NCBI RefSeq assembly: GCF_030159255.1
Contig: NZ_BSCT01000019.1
Coordinates: 1-64,000 of the forward strand
Source: Bradyrhizobium sp. SSBR45G
GTDB lineage: Bacteria; Pseudomonadota; Alphaproteobacteria; Rhizobiales; Xanthobacteraceae
Direction of reading: 5' to 3'
Length of the DNA: 64,000 bases
Shown: positions 15,261 through 26,523 of the stretch, piece by piece
Layout: every line of letters begins with the position of its first letter
Numbering within the stretch: the stretch's first letter is position 1
Position numbers and translations under genes: made by a program
The notes under the pieces: model-generated
What the model was told of the DNA's origin: nothing
Seen by the model: the letters and a program-made list of their open reading frames with translations, nothing else
Database searches by the model: none

Positions 15261-17288
15261 ATGTCCATGGTGTTCCGAATCGTTGCCGCCACGCTGGCCG
15301 CCATCTCGCTGCTGCTCGCGCCGGCGAGGGGCTGGCAGCACTGGGGCGGCGACGCCGGCGGAACGCGGTTCTCGCCTCTCGCGCAGATCACGCCGGACAA
15401 TGTCGATCGTCTGGTGCGGGCCTGGCACTATCACACGGGTGACAGCGACAGCCGAATCGCCGCCGTGGCGGGCCGCACCAAGTTCGAAGCGACGCCGCTG
15501 CTGGTCGAGGACAGGCTCGTCTTCTGCACGCCGTTCAACGAGGTGATTGCGCTCGATCCCGGGACCGGCGAGCAGACATGGCGTTTCGATCCCAAGGTCG
15601 GCAACGGCCAGCGCCCGGCCAACCGCTATGCCTGCCGTGGCGTCGCCTATTGGGTCGACGCCGCCGCGCCGGCCGAGGTGGCGTGCCGCAGCCGGCTGTT
15701 CATGGGCACGGTCGATGCAAGGCTGATCGCGCTCGATGCGCGGACGGGACGGCCCTGCGCCGGCTTCGGCACTGATGGCGAGGTCCGCATCGACGTTGCC
15801 AAGGAGCTGTTGTGGCCGGGCGAGTTCCAGATCACCTCGGCGCCGGTCGTGAGCAGGGGAGTCGTGGTGGTCGGCTCGTCGATCGGCGACAATCAGCGCG
15901 TCGATGCGCCGGCGGGCACGGTCCGCGGCTTCGATGCGCGCAGCGGCGAATTGCGCTGGAGCTTCGATCCGCTGATCCATGACGGCATCGATGCCGGCCA
16001 CGCCAATGTCTGGGCGCCGATGTCGGTCGACGAGGACCGTGGCCTGGTGTTTCTCCCGACCTCGTCGCCGAGTCCGGATTTCTTCGGCGGCGCCCGTCCC
16101 GGCGATAATCGCCATTCCGATTCCGTCGTCGCGTTGCGGATCGAGACCGGCGCGCTCGCCTGGTCGTTCCAGACCACGCATCATGACGTCTGGGACTATG
16201 ACCTGCCGGCGCAGCCGACCTTGGCGCGGCTTCAGACCCCGCAGGGCGCACGCGACGTCGTGCTGCAGCCGACCAAGCAGGGCTTCGTGTTCGTGCTCGA
16301 CCGCGACACCGGCGTGCCGGTCTGGCCAGTCGAGGAACGCGCGGTGCCCCAGGGCGGCGCCGACGGCGAGAAGCTGTCGCCGACGCAGCCCTTTCCGAGC
16401 CATGTGCCGCCGCTGCTGGAGCAGCGCTTCACGCCGGAGGACATCTTCCGGGCCGTGCCGCGCATCGTCGATTCCACCTGCGACGACCAGCTCGCGGGCC
16501 TGCGCAATGACGGCCTCTACACGCCGCCGACGACGCAAGGAACGCTGCTGTTTCCCATGACCGGTGGCGGCGTGAACTGGGGCGGGGCGGCGTTCGATCC
16601 GGTGCACCAGATCCTCTACGCCAATGTCAGCCGCGCCATTCACATCGTCAGGCTGATCCCGCGCGCCGAGGCCGACCGGATGACGCCGCCGCGCGGCGTC
16701 GATTTCGGCTTGCAGCGCGGCGCACCGTTCGCGGTGACGCGGGCCGTCGCAATGTCCTGGCTCGGCCTGCTGTGCAACCGGCCGCCCTGGGGCGAGATGG
16801 TCGCGGTCGACCTCAAGGCCGGCCGGATCCTGTGGCGATCGACGGTCGGCACCACCGAGGATCGCGCGCCGCTCGGGCTCGCCTTCAAATGGGGCACGCC
16901 GCTCGTCAACGGCCTCGCCGTCACGGCCGGCAGGCTCGTCTTCACCGGCGCCATGGACGCCTATCTGCGCGCCTTCGATGCCGGCACGGGACAGGAGCTG
17001 TGGCAGGGCCGGCTGCCGGCGCCGGGCGTCGCCAATCCGATGACCTATGACTGGAAGGGCGAGCAGTTCGTGGTGATCGCGGCCGGCGGACATTCCGAGG
17101 CCGGCACCTCGCTCGGGGACAGCGTGGTGGCGTTCCGGCTGGCGCGGACAGGTGAGGCGCCATCGTGGTGGTCAAGAACGATCGATCGTCCGGGCGGGCG
17201 GTTTGCCGGCGGCGCGCTGATGGCGGCGGCCGTCGTGGTGGCGCTGCTGGCGCTCGCCGGCTGGCGATGGCGACGAAGGCGCGCATGA
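15261..17288 (+). CDS. PQQ-dependent dehydrogenase, C-terminally anchored
   Basis: A 675-residue quinoprotein dehydrogenase of the eight-bladed propeller family, nearest in motifs to the periplasmic domain of membrane glucose dehydrogenase. The N-terminus is a Sec signal (VFRIVAATLAAISLLLAPARG) and the first propeller block is QHWGGDAGGTRFSPLAQIT. Further hallmarks are LDPGTGEQTWRFDP, NRYACRGVAYW near residue 120, HHDVWDYDLPAQPTL near 310, FPMTGGGVNWGGAAFDP near 435 and VVIAAGGHSEAGT near 625. Unlike Gcd, it lacks the five N-terminal membrane helices and instead ends in one helix (GALMAAAVVVALLALAGW) with an Arg-rich cytoplasmic stop, so the propeller faces the periplasm. It should oxidise a sugar or alcohol and pass electrons to ubiquinone or a cytochrome. 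PQQ biosynthesis genes are not in the window. Confidence 0.9.
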   Translation: MSMVFRIVAATLAAISLLLAPARGWQHWGGDAGGTRFSPLAQITPDNVDRLVRAWHYHTGDSDSRIAAVAGRTKFEATPLLVEDRLVFCTPFNEVIALDPGTGEQTWRFDPKVGNGQRPANRYACRGVAYWVDAAAPAEVACRSRLFMGTVDARLIALDARTGRPCAGFGTDGEVRIDVAKELLWPGEFQITSAPVVSRGVVVVGSSIGDNQRVDAPAGTVRGFDARSGELRWSFDPLIHDGIDAGHANVWAPMSVDEDRGLVFLPTSSPSPDFFGGARPGDNRHSDSVVALRIETGALAWSFQTTHHDVWDYDLPAQPTLARLQTPQGARDVVLQPTKQGFVFVLDRDTGVPVWPVEERAVPQGGADGEKLSPTQPFPSHVPPLLEQRFTPEDIFRAVPRIVDSTCDDQLAGLRNDGLYTPPTTQGTLLFPMTGGGVNWGGAAFDPVHQILYANVSRAIHIVRLIPRAEADRMTPPRGVDFGLQRGAPFAVTRAVAMSWLGLLCNRPPWGEMVAVDLKAGRILWRSTVGTTEDRAPLGLAFKWGTPLVNGLAVTAGRLVFTGAMDAYLRAFDAGTGQELWQGRLPAPGVANPMTYDWKGEQFVVIAAGGHSEAGTSLGDSVVAFRLARTGEAPSWWSRTIDRPGGRFAGGALMAAAVVVALLALAGWRWRRRRA

Positions 17289-17300
17289 GTCGCCTGGTCG

Positions 17301-17552
17301 TCAGTCGAAGGCGACGCCGATCCGCTTGTCGTGGCTCCATACCGCGTGGCAGCGCCGCGTGAACTTGTCGGCCGGGATCACCAGCGTGAAGGCTTCGGGC
17401 AGACCGACCGGGCTGACCACCTCGACCCGCGCCCCGGTCTCCGACAGGTTGCGAACCATGCAATCGACCGCGCCGCCGCCGTCGAACGCCAGCCTGCCTT
17501 GCTTGAGCACCCGGTGCCGGGGTGCGATGCGCTTGTCCGTCGTCTCGCTCAT
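17301..17552 (-). CDS. PilZ domain protein
   Basis: An 83-residue single-domain protein that should bind cyclic di-GMP. The RxxxR motif is RIAPRHRVLKQG near residues 8-19, followed by the second signature NLSETGARVE near residue 37. The rest fits one small beta-barrel (FTLVIPADKFTRRCHAVW, IGVAFD). ATG 17552 is taken because upstream sequence in this frame is not PilZ-like; the ribosome site is weak. Its end converges on the PQQ dehydrogenase gene with a 12-base gap. No motility gene adjoins it, so its partner is unknown. Confidence 0.9.
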   Translation of the reverse strand: MSETTDKRIAPRHRVLKQGRLAFDGGGAVDCMVRNLSETGARVEVVSPVGLPEAFTLVIPADKFTRRCHAVWSHDKRIGVAFD

Positions 17553-17714
17553 GGCCTGTAACCCGATGCCGCCTGGCGTCACCTTTCGCGTCAAAAGCGC
17601 GTAAAATAAATCAGGCCCGCCTTTCAATGCGATGAATCGGGCCTGCCAAGGTCCGCTCATCATCTTCACGTTTCGTTAAATATCCGCAGTATTGCGGAGC
17701 GGACGCCGCGCCGG

Positions 17715-18155
17715 TCAGAGCATCGCGAAGGCGCTCGACACCATCGCCACCGGCTTGCCGTCGCCGGCGCTCGTCAACGTCACCCGGCCGAAGCTCATGG
17801 TCCGTCCCATCCGGACCACGCGCGCCTCCGCCAGCACGTCGGCCGAGGCCACCGCGCGCATGAAATGCGTGGTCTGGTCGACGGTGGTCATCGGCCGGTA
17901 ACCGCCGCTCGCCGTCACCATCGCGATCACCATCGCGGTATCGGCGAAGGCCATCAGCGCCTGGCCGCAGACGACGCCATTGTCGCGGCACAGCCGCGAC
18001 GCGAACGGCATGCGCAGGAGGGCACCGGGCTCGCCTTGGGCAGAGGGCGCGATGTCCTCGACGACCAGGGCGAGATCCTTGATCCAGGGCGCGAACACAT
18101 CATCCAGGATGCGCCGCGCCTGATCGATGGTGAAATCCGGGGTGTCGTTCGGCAC
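17715..18155 (-). CDS. PaaI-type hot-dog thioesterase
   Basis: A 146-residue cytoplasmic hot-dog fold protein of the PaaI/YbgC-like acyl-CoA thioesterase group. The long central helix is seen in DNGVVCGQALMAFADTAMVIAM, followed by the strand pattern PMTTVDQTTHFMRAV, LAEARVVRMGRTMSFGRVTL and VAMVSSAFAML, which is the usual order of a PaaI protein. The acidic catalytic residue is probably the Asp in FADTAM. GTG 18155 is preferred because GGAGG stands about ten bases ahead; GTG 18173 would place it inside the coding part. The gene is single; the substrate is not deducible. Confidence 0.85.
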   Translation of the reverse strand: MPNDTPDFTIDQARRILDDVFAPWIKDLALVVEDIAPSAQGEPGALLRMPFASRLCRDNGVVCGQALMAFADTAMVIAMVTASGGYRPMTTVDQTTHFMRAVASADVLAEARVVRMGRTMSFGRVTLTSAGDGKPVAMVSSAFAML

Positions 18156-18399
18156 GGGCGAGGGTCCTCCCACATCTTTGTCATTGGCTCGCGCCGCCGG
18201 GCGGAGCGGCTGGGCGTATGGGCCGCAGGCGGGCGGCTTGAAAAGGCCGGAGTTGCAAGCCTACGATGAATGCCGGCCGGCCGCCATGTTGCCTGGGACG
18301 CGTCCCGGGCATCTTCCGCAGGCCCGCCTGCAAACTTGGTTACGGACTTGGCGCGTGACCATGCAATGGTATAAGGCGGCCGATGACCGGGAGTAACCA

Positions 18400-18696
18400 A
18401 TGAACAAGCTGATCGTGGCGATGACGGTCGCCTTGCTGGCCGGCTGGGCCGTTCCGGCGATGGCGCAGATGCCGAACATCAATCTTCTCGCGGATGGCCC
18501 CTCCAAGACCCCTGAGGAGAAGGAGGCCGAGGCCGCGCGTGAGAAGGCCTACAAGGAAACCATCCGCAAGATCCCGGACGCCAAGACGAGCGCCGATCCC
18601 TGGGGCAATGTCCGCACCGTGGAGCAGCCGAAGGCGACGCCTCCTGTGAAGACGACGGCGGCGAAGAAGCCGAAGTCCGGCGCCAGCACCAACTGA
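18400..18696 (+). CDS. Small secreted DPW-motif protein, paralogue 2
   Basis: A 98-residue exported protein. The signal peptide is KLIVAMTVALLAGWAVPAMAQ, and the mature chain contains an acidic charged stretch (TPEEKEAEAAREKAYKETI), RKIPDAKTSADPWGNVR and a Lys-rich tail. It shares KAYK-x5-IP-x2-K-x3-DPW with the protein at 14854-15084, so the two are paralogues 3.3 kb apart. GGGAGTAACC precedes ATG 18400. Function unknown. The gene diverges from the thioesterase. Confidence 0.8.
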   Translation: MNKLIVAMTVALLAGWAVPAMAQMPNINLLADGPSKTPEEKEAEAAREKAYKETIRKIPDAKTSADPWGNVRTVEQPKATPPVKTTAAKKPKSGASTN

Positions 18697-18797
18697 TCGG
18701 GCCCAGTCGGTCCGGCCTCCCCATGCCCGGCTGACCGACTCGGATTCTGCGCGGCCTCGTCTATATTGACGGGGTGACAACGCGGTGGAGTTCGTCG

Positions 18798-19058
18798 ATG
18801 GGGTTGCGCCCGCGGGACATTGCCAGCCGGATGGCGGCCCGGCGCAGCAAGGCCGAAGGCCGGTTGCGTGACGGCATTGTGCGAGATGGCTATGTGCGCG
18901 ACACCTTCACGCTGCCGCGCGAGGAAGCGCGCGCCAAGGCGCGGGACTATCTGACGCGCTATCCAAAGGCCGGCTACATGAGTTCAGTGGAAAGCTGGCG
19001 CGAGCTTCCCGATGGCGCGATCGAATTCACGATGCGGCGATTGCCGAGCGCCGACTGA
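18798..19058 (+). CDS. Small conserved hypothetical protein (86 aa)
   Basis: A short basic protein without signal peptide: MGLRPRDIASRMAARRSKAEG, then TFTLPREEARAKARDYLTRYPKAGYM and a predicted beta end (SSVESWRELPDGAIEFTMRRL). The block PREEARAKAREYLxRYPKAGYMTxVExW is a pattern I know from Rhizobiales hypothetical proteins but cannot assign. ATG 18798 follows GGAG by seven bases; GTG 18774 is possible. It sits 13 bases from the end of a convergent small zinc-type protein. Confidence 0.7.
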   Translation: MGLRPRDIASRMAARRSKAEGRLRDGIVRDGYVRDTFTLPREEARAKARDYLTRYPKAGYMSSVESWRELPDGAIEFTMRRLPSAD

Positions 19059-19071
19059 ACCTGCCGGTTGC

Positions 19072-19245
19072 TCAATCGCGCTCGCCGAGCAGCTTGCGGG
19101 TGTCGCGGTTGATGAAGTGAAGCCGGGTGCAGGCCTTGCACACCACGGTTTCATACGCGCATGTGGGATCGCCCGGCCTTGGCTCTTCCAGCCAATGCTG
19201 CACGTTCATTCCGGTTCGTGGACATTTGAAGATCAGATTACCCAT
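19072..19245 (-). CDS. 57-residue zinc-ribbon-like small protein
   Basis: A short frame, MGNLIFKCPRTGMNVQHWLE at the start, then CAYETVVCKACTRLHFINRD and KLLGERD before the stop. Cysteines at 8, 29, 36 and 39, with CKAC as a CxxC pair and KCPRTG as a half-knuckle, suggest a small zinc ribbon. The pattern of a phosphate-free, compact Cys protein with TRLHFINR is one I recognise from Bradyrhizobium small proteins of unknown role. It converges on the 86-residue gene. The ATG at 19245 lacks a strong ribosome site. Confidence 0.65.
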   Translation of the reverse strand: MGNLIFKCPRTGMNVQHWLEEPRPGDPTCAYETVVCKACTRLHFINRDTRKLLGERD

Positions 19246-19397
19246 ACAAGTTTAAGTGTCGGCCAGGATGGGAACTGGCTACTTGATCTGGATCAAACGC
19301 GCCTGCCAAAATGACAGGCACTCGCAACCCCGCCATGCAGGCCTGGATTGAAGGTCTGGCTTGGTTGCAATTTCGAATTGCGGAATCGCAGCTCGCG

Positions 19398-19637
19398 TCA
19401 CGCCTGGTCGAGCGACTCGGCGACGATCCGGATGCGAAAGACCGGCTGCCGCGTTTCGTCGAGCAACTCCATCTGCCATTCGGAGTTCTCGGCGAGTTTG
19501 CGCGAGATGCTGCTGGCCATGTCGGCGCACACCGTGGTCATCTCTTTCCACGCTGCATTGCGATCGGCGCATTCTGTCCCATACTCGGACGCGCCTGAGA
19601 AGTGGCCGTTACGGATACGAAAGAAATAGAGCGGCAT
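19398..19637 (-). CDS. DUF6894-type small protein
   Basis: A 79-residue cytoplasmic protein beginning MPLYFFRIRNGHFSGAS, the characteristic opening of the DUF6894 family that is abundant in Bradyrhizobium and Methylobacterium. The rest, ADRNAAWKEMTTVCADMASS, SEWQMELLDETRQPVFRIRI, also fits the family. Function is unknown; related genes are often near stress or redox genes. I start at ATG 19637 because the family begins there; a longer frame upstream is not conserved. Confidence 0.85.
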   Translation of the reverse strand: MPLYFFRIRNGHFSGASEYGTECADRNAAWKEMTTVCADMASSISRKLAENSEWQMELLDETRQPVFRIRIVAESLDQA

Positions 19638-19973
19638 TGCGAAACCGGTGAGCCCTGACCGCCCCAGGCCGCTGGGTTTGATGAACGCAACGCAAATGGA
19701 GGCGCAAACGCCTCTTGGATCAATTCCGGTAAAATACGGTCGGTCGCCTCGCCGGCCCGACACGGCTGTTAGTTGTTGCGATCGACGCGAACACGCGAGC
19801 TTTGCAGCAACATGGCGACATATGCGCGGCAAACGCGTGAGCCTCGGACCGGCGCGATCCGAGGCTCGGCGTCAGTGTCGTAGCTTCCCCGCAAGGCAGT
19901 TCGGCAGTGACAGCGTCATACTACGTCACACTTGCGGGCACGCCTTGCGTCACATCAAGGTTGTATCAACAAA

Positions 19974-20152
19974 TCAGCTCTGGTGGTTCATCGCTGCCTC
20001 CGCGCCGACGGACTGCACCGATCGCGGATCGAAGATCCGCTCTGGCACGACCGGGTGGCGATAGACGACCGTGGTCGAGCCATCGGTCGTCTCGAGCCAT
20101 CCGTGGACGCGACATGCGCGCGGGGGATATCAGCGCGCAACGACCCAGACAT
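19974..20152 (-). pseudogene. Possible frameshifted small gene
   Basis: The minus strand has ATG TCT GGG at 20152 that runs MSGSLRADIP and then meets a CCCCC run; in the next frame the text continues CRVHGWLETTDGSTTVVYRH, PVVPERIFDPRSVQSVGAEA and ends at TGA 19974. One extra C in that run would join the parts into a protein of about 59 residues. It could be a decayed gene, a sequencing error or chance. I have no family for it. Confidence 0.3.
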
Positions 20153-20186
20153 CACGAGCCCAGAACCTCAAAAGCCTTGAACGTCG

Positions 20187-20214
20187 AAAGCCCTGGACCT
20201 CAGTCCAGGGCTTT
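20187..20214 (+). terminator. Hairpin, likely rho-independent terminator
   Basis: AAAGCCCTGGAC-CTCA-GTCCAGGGCTTT is a perfect 12-bp stem with a 4-base loop, followed by CTTTCGG. The run after the stem is short, so termination may be partial. No coding gene is evident just upstream on the plus strand, which leaves open a non-coding transcript between about 19900 and 20187. Confidence 0.55.
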
Positions 20215-20321
20215 CTTTCGGCGCGGATGGTTTCAGGGCCGTGCGCCTACGGGTGACGGAGCCTGCGGATGGCGCCTGCAGAAGGCATGGCTCAATCGCT
20301 TTGCAAATCGCTCGGCCATAT

Positions 20322-20380
20322 AAGCCGGTTGAGATGGGCCGGTTGAGATAGGGCCGGTCAAAATGCACCGGTCGAGATCT
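20322..20380. repeat. Imperfect 15-bp tandem repeat, about four units
   Basis: GCCGGTTGAGATG, GGCCGGTTGAGATAG, GGCCGGTCAAAATGC and ACCGGTCGAGATC follow one another with a period of about 15 bases. The units are imperfect. There is no open reading frame through it, so a role as a protein-binding cluster or simple slippage product are both possible. Confidence 0.5.
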
Positions 20381-20979
20381 GCCAATCATCATCGGAAACG
20401 AACAAACAAATTCGGGGCTGATCAAGAATTCGCTGCAGTATTCGATGACTCCTGTGCAGTACCACAACTAAAAGTTTATCGCAATGGTGGAGGTTCGGCA
20501 AGATTGACGACGCCTTGCGTGAAGGCGCGCTGTGCTGCGGGGCAGCGACGATCCTGATCAATCGCCTCGTGGGTGGCATCGCATGGACGACCGAACACCA
20601 TCCCGACCATCTCGTCATGGCTCCCCGCTTTGTCTGTCGACCATCATAGCACGCATGCCGCGCGCTCGCGTAGCCCGTCGTGGCAGCTGGCCGGAACCTG
20701 ACGCGTCGATGCTTCCGTTGGTTCTCGCGGCGATTGGCAGGCGGCGCAGTGGCAGCGTGGAGGCGAACTGATAGCGACACGGCTACACGTGGAACTTGTA
20801 GTAGCACCTTGTATGTCACCGGACCGCTGGAACGACGGCGAATTCGCTGTCGCTGCATGAAAACCGAGCGGCTGCTCAGCCGATGAGCCGAACAAAAGCA
20901 GAAGACCTGCGGGAACTTCGTTCCTGTCAGGAGAACCACGGAGGTGCGATCTGCGCACGCGCGCAGAAGTCTGGTTGTT

Positions 20980-21333
20980 TCAAGGAAAAGTTTTGACGAG
21001 CACGATCGGTCCGACGATGGCCGCATTGAGATCAGCGAGATGCTCGCTCGGAATCCAGTACTCGAGATGATCGCGCCCGCCGGCCTCGCGCACCTCGTAG
21101 CGATCGATGAAATCTCGCAGCACGTCGAAACGCAGCACATGGCCGCTGCCGCTCGCGGGCACGTTCCAGTCGCGCGCGATCTTCACCGCATAGTCCTCGG
21201 TCAGCACTGGATAGAAGATCGGCTGCTCCGGCAGCCGCGGCGGGAACGCGCGCATGCCCGACGCCGCGATCAAGGCGAGTTCCTTGGGGCCCACGGGGCG
21301 CCACAGCGTAACAATGCGATCGGTGTTGGACAT
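20980..21333 (-). CDS. Conserved hypothetical protein (117 aa)
   Basis: A soluble protein, MSNTDRIVTLWRPVGPKELA at the start, then LIAASGMRAFPPRLPEQPIF, YPVLTEDYAVKIARDWNVP, HVLRFDVLRDFIDRYEVREA and HLEYWIPSEHLADLNAAIVG before the stop. The WRPVG-KEL-LI-xSG opening and the RFDV-xxxFIDRY-V and EYWIPxExLxxxN blocks suggest a known Rhizobiales hypothetical family, for which I know no function. ATG 21333 is chosen as the first in-frame start. It diverges from recA across about 460 bases. Confidence 0.8.
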   Translation of the reverse strand: MSNTDRIVTLWRPVGPKELALIAASGMRAFPPRLPEQPIFYPVLTEDYAVKIARDWNVPASGSGHVLRFDVLRDFIDRYEVREAGGRDHLEYWIPSEHLADLNAAIVGPIVLVKTFP

Positions 21334-21688
21334 CGGCTTGACGCTCGGAGATGGCTGGCTTCGTCTCGAAGATTCGAGGAAGCAAAATCGGCGAAGCCTT
21401 GCAAGCTCCTGGCGTCACTACAATCTAAGATTGAACCTGGGCTGCCATCGTAGAGGGGCGCGATATTGGATGCCACGGATGCCTCGCCGCGATCGGCAGC
21501 TGGCCGCTTCGCCGGCCTTCAGCTTGGTTCGACCGCCAGCCGATTGTGAGCCAGCTCACTTGCCCACAGCCCCGCGCGCATCACGGGGGGTGATTGCGGG
21601 GTCGTCGCCCTTCGCCGCCTTGCGCCGACCGCCTGCTGATCCTCGACCGGCGCGCCGACGCTGCGACAACGCCTGGAAAGCAGCGAAA

Positions 21689-21703
21689 GAACATATTGCG
21701 AAC
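21689..21703 (+). promoter_or_regulatory. SOS box of recA
   Basis: GAAC-ATATTGC-GAAC matches the alphaproteobacterial LexA site GAAC-N7-GAAC exactly. It is 95 bases before the recA ATG, where LexA would repress recA until DNA damage. Confidence 0.85.
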
Positions 21704-21797
21704 AAAGAACAGATCAGGTACATTCACCTCAAGATTGCTGGCCGACCCCTCGTTAACCATTTGTCCATCCCGCGAATCCCCGCCATAAGGAGCGCCA

Positions 21798-22886
<1,089 letters not shown>

Positions 22887-22908
22887 GGCTGATCGGGTAA
22901 GACAACGC

Positions 22909-22945
22909 AACGGGCGCCGGTCAGTCGACCTCGGCGCCCGTTTTT
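22909..22945 (+). terminator. Rho-independent terminator of recA
   Basis: ACGGGCGCCG (22910-22919) pairs with CGGCGCCCGT (22932-22941), followed by a T-run (TTTTTGTT). It lies 23 bases after the recA stop codon. On the minus strand it is downstream of gcvP only at a distance of over 100 bases. Confidence 0.9.
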
Positions 22946-23065
22946 GTTCGTACCCTGCTTTTGTTCGTACTCTGCGCTGTGCTGTGGCGCCGCATGCTTG
23001 CGGTCGTCACAGCCGGGCGCGATGCGTTCCGACTGCGAGCTTCAGGTTGGTCTGACCGTCGCCAA

Positions 23066-25939
<2,874 letters not shown>

Positions 25940-25974
25940 GAGGGCCTCGCTGGAAGATCCAAAGTTGGTGTCAT

Positions 25975-26105
25975 CGTCCGTCCCCGGGTCTCGCCTGCGG
26001 CGAGCCCGAGGACAGGCTGCAGCGGACGATCCAGTACGCCGAGGCGTCGCTGTTCGACCGCTGCCGCTGGTGAGTACTGGATGCCCCGCCTGCGCGGGGC
26101 ATGAC
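25975..26105. repeat. Palindromic repeat inside the gcv operon
   Basis: ATCCAGTAC (26029-26037) pairs with GTACTGGAT (26074-26082); a perfect hairpin ATGCCCCGC/GCGGGGCAT follows at 26081-26102; and a GGGTCTCGC...GGCGAGCCC hairpin precedes near 25986. This repeat family lies between gcvH and gcvP, so their mRNA must carry it. Such structures can protect upstream mRNA from 3' decay and thus lower the relative level of the downstream gene; that is inference. Confidence 0.75.
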
Positions 26106-26131
26106 GGCGGGTGTGGTGGCCCGCGGGAGCA

Positions 26132-26497
26132 TCACGCGGTGTGCGCCTTGTAGGCAGCCTCATCCATCAGGCCGCCGAGCTCGCTTCTGTCGGCGATCTT
26201 GAGCTTGAAGAACCAGGCCTTGCCGCCGGCGTCGGTGTTGACCAGAGCGGGCTCATCGACGATCGCCTGGTTGACCTCGACCACCTCGCCGGTGATCGGC
26301 GCGTAGACGTCGGAGGCGGCCTTGACCGATTCGACCACGGCAGCGGCTTCCGTCTTCTTCAGCGCGCGGCCGACCTGCGGCAGCTCCACGAACACGACGT
26401 CGCCGAGCTGGGCCTGGGCAAAATCAGTGATGCCGATGGTGGCGACATCGCCCTCGATGCTGAGCCATTCATGGTCGGAGGTGTAGAGCGTGGTCAT
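26132..26497 (-). CDS. gcvH: Glycine cleavage system H-protein
   Basis: The 121-residue lipoyl carrier of the glycine cleavage system; it shuttles the aminomethyl group between P-, T- and L-proteins. The lipoylated lysine is K59 in VVESVKAASDVYAPITG, the N-terminal strand is YTSDHEWLSIEGD, and GITDFAQAQLGDVVFVELP fits the family. It lies 26 bases after gcvT and upstream of gcvP. Lipoate is attached in the cytoplasm after translation. Confidence 0.98.
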   Translation of the reverse strand: MTTLYTSDHEWLSIEGDVATIGITDFAQAQLGDVVFVELPQVGRALKKTEAAAVVESVKAASDVYAPITGEVVEVNQAIVDEPALVNTDAGGKAWFFKLKIADRSELGGLMDEAAYKAHTA

Positions 26498-26523
26498 GGA
26501 CGTCCTTCAGCGCTTTGCAGGGG

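Larger units (their letters stand above)
19638..20979. other. Gene-poor interval (1.3 kb)
   Basis: No frame in this stretch looks like a confident gene. It contains a hairpin (20187-20214), an imperfect 15-bp tandem repeat (20322-20380) and two open stretches that look protein-like but cannot start cleanly. One is on the minus strand at 19974-20152 (listed separately). The other is on the plus strand at 20515-20649: DALREGALCCGAATILINRL and then GGIAWTTEHHPDHLVMAPRF, ending at TAG, with only a TTG as start. Base composition between 20320 and 20480 is less GC-rich than the surroundings. Confidence 0.5.

Noticed and set aside
20358..21140. A 260-codon minus-strand frame
   Set aside because: It overlaps the supported gene at 20980-21333 in another frame, has no ribosome site and no family resemblance.
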